Shown: positions 49,437 through 52,063 of the stretch, in pieces | How positions within the stretch are numbered: position 1 is the stretch's first letter | Layout: each line of letters opens with the position of its first letter | Assembly (NCBI RefSeq): GCF_037081775.1 | Contig: NZ_JBAMHQ010000003.1 | Location: forward strand, 1-52,063 | From: Haladaptatus sp. ZSTT2 | GTDB lineage: Archaea; Halobacteriota; Halobacteria; Halobacteriales; Halococcaceae | Direction: 5' to 3' | DNA length: 52,063 nt | Notes under the pieces: generated by a model | The model's input: the letters and a program-made list of their open reading frames with translations, nothing else | Told to the model about the DNA's origin: nothing | The model's database searches: none | Program-made: the position numbers and the translations under genes

Positions 49437-49682
49437 TTGACGCACCTGTACCGCTTCGGCGCGAGAACTCTTGAGCGGAAACACGCGGTCGAAATCGACC
49501 TGACTGCATACGAGCTGGATATGTACCCGAGCGAGGCGAAGGTCGTCTACGCGGAGCAGCACGAAAACCTCTGGATCGAGTTCGTCGAGGAGGCCGTCGA
49601 ACGCGCAGGCTATCCGGAGCTGAAGGAAACGCCGGGGCTATCGAAAGCAGAGTTTGCTGAAAAGATTCGGAACCTCGACTAA
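49437..49682 (+). pseudogene. 5'-truncated gene at the TnpB element boundary
   Basis: The frame starts exactly where the TnpB element ends (stop TAG just before) and has no ATG, only TTG at 49437. It reads LYRFGARTLERKHAVEIDLT and then a helical acidic stretch (WIEFVEEAVERAGYPELKE, GLSKAEFAEKIRNLD). This looks like the last 80 residues of a real protein whose front was lost on insertion or later deletion. Family not recognised. Confidence 0.5.
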
Positions 49683-49691
49683 GCGGCGCTG

Positions 49692-49796
49692 TTAGTCTTG
49701 AAGCGTGGCGACTGTTCGGCCCGTTTCCTCGGCCTCTTCGCTGCGCGACATATTGTACGTCGCGAGCGCTTCGTCAACCGCCTCATCAAGACTCAT
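49692..49796 (-). CDS. Very small ORF with its own promoter
   Basis: 34 codons from ATG at 49796 (MSLDEAVDEALATYNMSRSE...). A TATA-like TTTATACG (49824-49831) stands about 31 nt upstream, right for a leaderless haloarchaeal mRNA. Helical and acidic like small antitoxins, but no motif. It would be missed by a 60-residue cut-off. Confidence 0.45.
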   Translation of the reverse strand: MSLDEAVDEALATYNMSRSEEAEETGRTVATLQD

Positions 49797-50020
49797 TGGT
49801 CAACCTAATCTTGACCCTTCTAACGTATAAACGCTTGCATGACCAAGAAGAGACGCTAAGGGATCGAAATCAAGCGTTACGGGCATTGAAGTGCAAATTT
49901 CACCCACTGTTTGCTCCGAGAGTCACTTCGTGAGATTTGGCAACATGAGCGCTGGACGCCTACTTATACCAGGTTTCCATTAGGCGACGGTCATCCAGAA
50001 TTCTGGATTTGGAAGGGACA

Positions 50021-50139
50021 CACCTCTATCGATTTGTTGTGATAGAGACCACCAAACCCTAGAGACGCACCCCTATCGACTTGTTATCGATGTCGAGAAA
50101 ACTAGACCGCTGCAGCACCCTCGCCCCTATCGATTTGTT
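50021..50139 (+). repeat. Iterons R1-R3 (direct)
   Basis: CACCTCTATCGATTTGTT (50021-50038), CACCCCTATCGACTTGTT (50068-50085) and CGCCCCTATCGATTTGTT (50122-50139), starts 47 and 54 bp apart, about five helical turns. Consensus CRCCYCTATCGAYTTGTT. Confidence 0.8.
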
Positions 50140-50275
50140 CTGCATTGATTCTGTCCCTCGAAAATGCCAGAGAGATGGTTATAAAAGGATGGAATTCGAG
50201 AAGAGTTTCTAATCACGGTATATTCCATAAAATCCCCCGGTTCCAAACTGCCCACGCGCCACCTTTTCCTGAGAG

Positions 50276-50337
50276 AACAAATCGATAAAGGCGACTATGG
50301 GTACACGAGTGGTCTCGATGAACAAGTCGATAGGGTG
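50276..50337 (-). repeat. Iterons R4-R5 (inverted)
   Basis: AACAAATCGATAAAGGCG (50276-50293) and AACAAGTCGATAGGGTG (50321-50337), the reverse complement of R1-R3, 45 bp apart. The two arrays point at each other across about 135 bp (50140-50275). Confidence 0.75.
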
Positions 50338-50451
50338 AGCCTCTGCATTCAGGTGATTAGAATGAATTCATCAGGATCTACGTTACTATAGCGTTGGTGC
50401 GCGCACTCCCTCTGTCACCGATTACAAGGCGATTTGTGCCTCTCCATCCAG

Positions 50452-50493
50452 TTAACCAACAAAAAGCTGCCTTTCAACAGTTTCGTTGGTTAA
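50452..50493. repeat. TTAACCAACA inverted repeat, site N5
   Basis: Arms TTAACCAACA (50452-50461) and CGTTGGTTAA (50484-50493), 22-bp spacer, one mismatch; in the non-coding region downstream of orc1. Confidence 0.65.
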
Positions 50494-50557
50494 ATAAGAT
50501 TGCGCTAATGTCGACCGCCAGAGTTTGATACTCAGAATGATCCTCCAGTGGGGTCCC

Positions 50558-50579
50558 CACAGCGGTTTTCCTGAGTTAC
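50558..50579 (+). repeat. ORB-like repeat e at the orc1 stop
   Basis: CAGCGGTTTTCCTGAGTT core identical to repeat a, overlapping the orc1 stop codon. A perfect ORB on the far side of the initiator gene, about 1.4 kb from the origin repeats. Confidence 0.7.
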
Positions 50580-51889
50580 TCTTTGATTCCGCGGACATCG
50601 ATATTCAGCCATTCGAGGTTGCGATCCTCAAACGCATCCCTCACCTTCTGCGGGTCAACATCATCGCTGAACTGGTGTTCATTCCACTGTCCACCGCCCA
50701 CGCCTTTGTTGTGATCGATGGTATTCACAAACCCGAACATCACTAGTTTCGAGAGATGATTGAACATCCCGCGTTGAGTGAGCGGATCCTTCCCCGTCGT
50801 CGTATTATAGGAACGGACCACACGAGAGTAGGCAGCGTGAATCGTACGTGTCCGAGCTGGCGTAAGGCCAGCTCTATCGAGATGAGCAAGTGCCTTCAGA
50901 ATGTAGAGCTTCTCGTCGTCCTGGTCAACGATCGATTCGACGATGTTGCCATACTCCAAGTCCTTGTCGGCTTGTCGAATATGACTCTCTTCGATTAGGT
51001 CCGAGCCATTTTCTTCAGCGGTCTCCGCAGATCGGCGAAGGAGTCGGATCGCCCGACGAGCACTTCCTGACGCCTCCTGATAGGCGAGCGCTGAACAGAG
51101 AGAAATCGTCTCCTCAGTATAGGCATCATCGTAGAGAGCGAGTTTTGCACGTGCGCTGAGGATGTCAGAGAGCTCTGTCGCGTTGTATGCAGGGAATTTG
51201 ATCTCGGTTTCACACAGGCTGTCTTTCACCTTCGGAGAGAGGTTCTTTCGGAAAGTGTAATCGTTACTGATGCCGATAACGCCAACGCGGACGTTTTCGA
51301 CATAGCCGATATCGCGAGAGCGTGGGAGTTCGTAGAGGAGTGTATCGTCGTTCCCGATCTTGTCGACTTCGTCTAAAATCACGAGGACGGTTCCCTCGAG
51401 GTTGTCGAGCTCCTCGTACATGATGTCATAGACGTCCTGTGGGGCATAGCCAGTCCCCGTGATCCGATTTCCTTTATCTCGGAGTCGATTTACGATCCCC
51501 ACGGCGACTTGGTACGACGAGGTCTTGTGGTCTCCCGTGGTGAAATTCTCGCAGTTAATCCAAACGACGTTGAGGGTGATCTGTTCGTCTTCGGGAAGTT
51601 GTTCGTTCTTCCGCTCGATGTCATGTTCGAGATTTTCTCGAAGGTACTTCGTCGCCGCGGTCTTCCCGACGCCCGTATCGCCGTAGAGAAACGCGTTCTG
51701 CGGTGGTCGACCCTTGTAGATTGGCTTGAAAACACTCGTGTACTGCTGGAGGACGTCGTCCCGACAGAGGATTTCATCGGGAGTGTAATCTTCTTCGAGT
51801 ACGTCGGCGTTCCTGATCAGCTCGACATCATCGGCGAAGATTGAATCGACGTCGTCCATGATAGGAAAGACTGACGTATCCAACGACAT
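50576..51889 (-). CDS. orc1: Orc1/Cdc6 replication initiator
   Basis: 437 aa from ATG at 51889 (MSLDTSVFPIMDDVD); the frame is open to 51970 but that would run through origin repeats. AAA+ motifs: AFLYGDTGVGKTAATKYL (Walker A), TVLVILDEVDKIG (Walker B), VGVIGISNDYTFRKNL (sensor 1) and GSARRAIRLLRRSAE (sensor 2). A C-terminal winged helix (LTQRGMFNHLSKLVMFGFV) binds the ORB repeats. It reads away from the origin. As the only complete initiator seen, it should drive replication of the plasmid. Confidence 0.95.
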   Translation of the reverse strand: MSLDTSVFPIMDDVDSIFADDVELIRNADVLEEDYTPDEILCRDDVLQQYTSVFKPIYKGRPPQNAFLYGDTGVGKTAATKYLRENLEHDIERKNEQLPEDEQITLNVVWINCENFTTGDHKTSSYQVAVGIVNRLRDKGNRITGTGYAPQDVYDIMYEELDNLEGTVLVILDEVDKIGNDDTLLYELPRSRDIGYVENVRVGVIGISNDYTFRKNLSPKVKDSLCETEIKFPAYNATELSDILSARAKLALYDDAYTEETISLCSALAYQEASGSARRAIRLLRRSAETAEENGSDLIEESHIRQADKDLEYGNIVESIVDQDDEKLYILKALAHLDRAGLTPARTRTIHAAYSRVVRSYNTTTGKDPLTQRGMFNHLSKLVMFGFVNTIDHNKGVGGGQWNEHQFSDDVDPQKVRDAFEDRNLEWLNIDVRGIKE

Positions 51890-51908
51890 TAATCTTTCCC
51901 GAGTTTCA

Positions 51909-51925
51909 TGAGTTTCCTGAGTTGC
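51909..51925 (+). repeat. Imperfect ORB-like repeat f
   Basis: GAGTTTCCTGAGTTGCC resembles the 3' half of the ORB core; it lies 20 bp upstream of the orc1 start and may serve in autoregulation. Confidence 0.4.
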
Positions 51926-52063
51926 CCGAAAACCCCACCTCTCACACAGCGGTTTTCCTGAGTTACCCACACGAAGGTGGGGGTACCAGAGACGGTTCTA
52001 CCTCTTACACAGCGGTTTTCCCGAGTTACTCACTAGAGTAGGTAGCGTCCACTTCAAGTCGAA

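Larger units (their letters stand above)
49797..50557. other. Long non-coding region with iterons
   Basis: About 760 bp without a gene, downstream of orc1. It holds five copies of an 18-bp repeat (three direct, two inverted), the palindrome CCAGAATTCTGG (49995-50006), a TTAACCAACA inverted repeat (50452-50493) and, at its end, an ORB-like box. This looks like a second control locus: alternative origin, incompatibility or partition site. Confidence 0.65.

Noticed and set aside
50021-50337. CRISPR array
   Set aside because: Five short repeats, but they change orientation, differ in sequence, and have unequal spacing; no cas genes.

Overview
The window looks like one complete circular haloarchaeal plasmid. 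Its first 119 bases are identical to its last 119 (1-119 = 51945-52063), so the non-redundant circle would be 51,944 bp. Haloarchaeal origin is indicated by strongly acidic proteins, an Orc1/Cdc6 initiator, twin-arginine signals on almost every secreted protein, TATA-only promoters close to start codons, and small gene families I know only from haloarchaeal plasmids.

Layout. (1) Replication, 49.8-52.06 and 0-2.2 kb: orc1, an origin with ORB-like repeats read across the circle junction, an AAA+ ATPase with a small partner, a small DUF6788-like gene, and a separate 0.76-kb non-coding stretch holding five 18-bp iterons. (2) DNA-end processing, 2.2-14.6 kb: a Mre11/SbcD-like (YhaO-like) and SMC-like (YhaN-like) pair, then a tightly overlapping operon of an AddB-like protein, a Cas4/AddB-type Fe-S nuclease and an AddA/RecB-like helicase-nuclease. 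(3) 14.9-19 kb: an MNT-HEPN toxin-antitoxin pair and a tyrosine recombinase, amid copies of an AT-rich dyad. (4) Defence, 19.4-25.9 kb: a DNA2/UPF1-like helicase and two head-to-head CBASS operons, each with a CD-NTase and a Cap15-like membrane/beta-barrel effector. One of them also carries a small zinc-finger/glycine-zipper gene.

(5) 26-44.2 kb is a GC-rich minus-strand backbone of small haloarchaeal plasmid genes (SWIM, ArdC-like, HNH, zinc ribbons, DUF families). Nearly every one of these genes has a short stem-loop just before its start codon; stems differ in sequence but stay paired, and loops are purine-rich. AT-rich cargo islands interrupt the backbone and encode secreted or membrane proteins: a Tat protein of unknown function, a Tat serine protease, a Tat lipoprotein, and a metzincin with a Tat partner. 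Two islands are flanked by imperfect direct repeats that lie inside backbone genes. One splits a gene in frame; the other sits in the 3' end of a gene and replaces its last codons. (6) 44.2-49.8 kb: an AbiE-like regulator/nucleotidyltransferase pair, a PQQ-type propeller lipoprotein, an orphan TnpB element and a truncated gene beside it.

Together the plasmid combines replication and stability functions, a possible second recombination/repair machine, several defence or addiction modules (two CBASS, MNT-HEPN, AbiE-like), and secreted-protease cargo carried by small integrated islands. The strongest candidates for something new are the twin divergent CBASS, the five-gene end-processing block, the stem-loop leader family and the integrase-less islands. 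All functions are inferred from reading the sequence; no database search was run.
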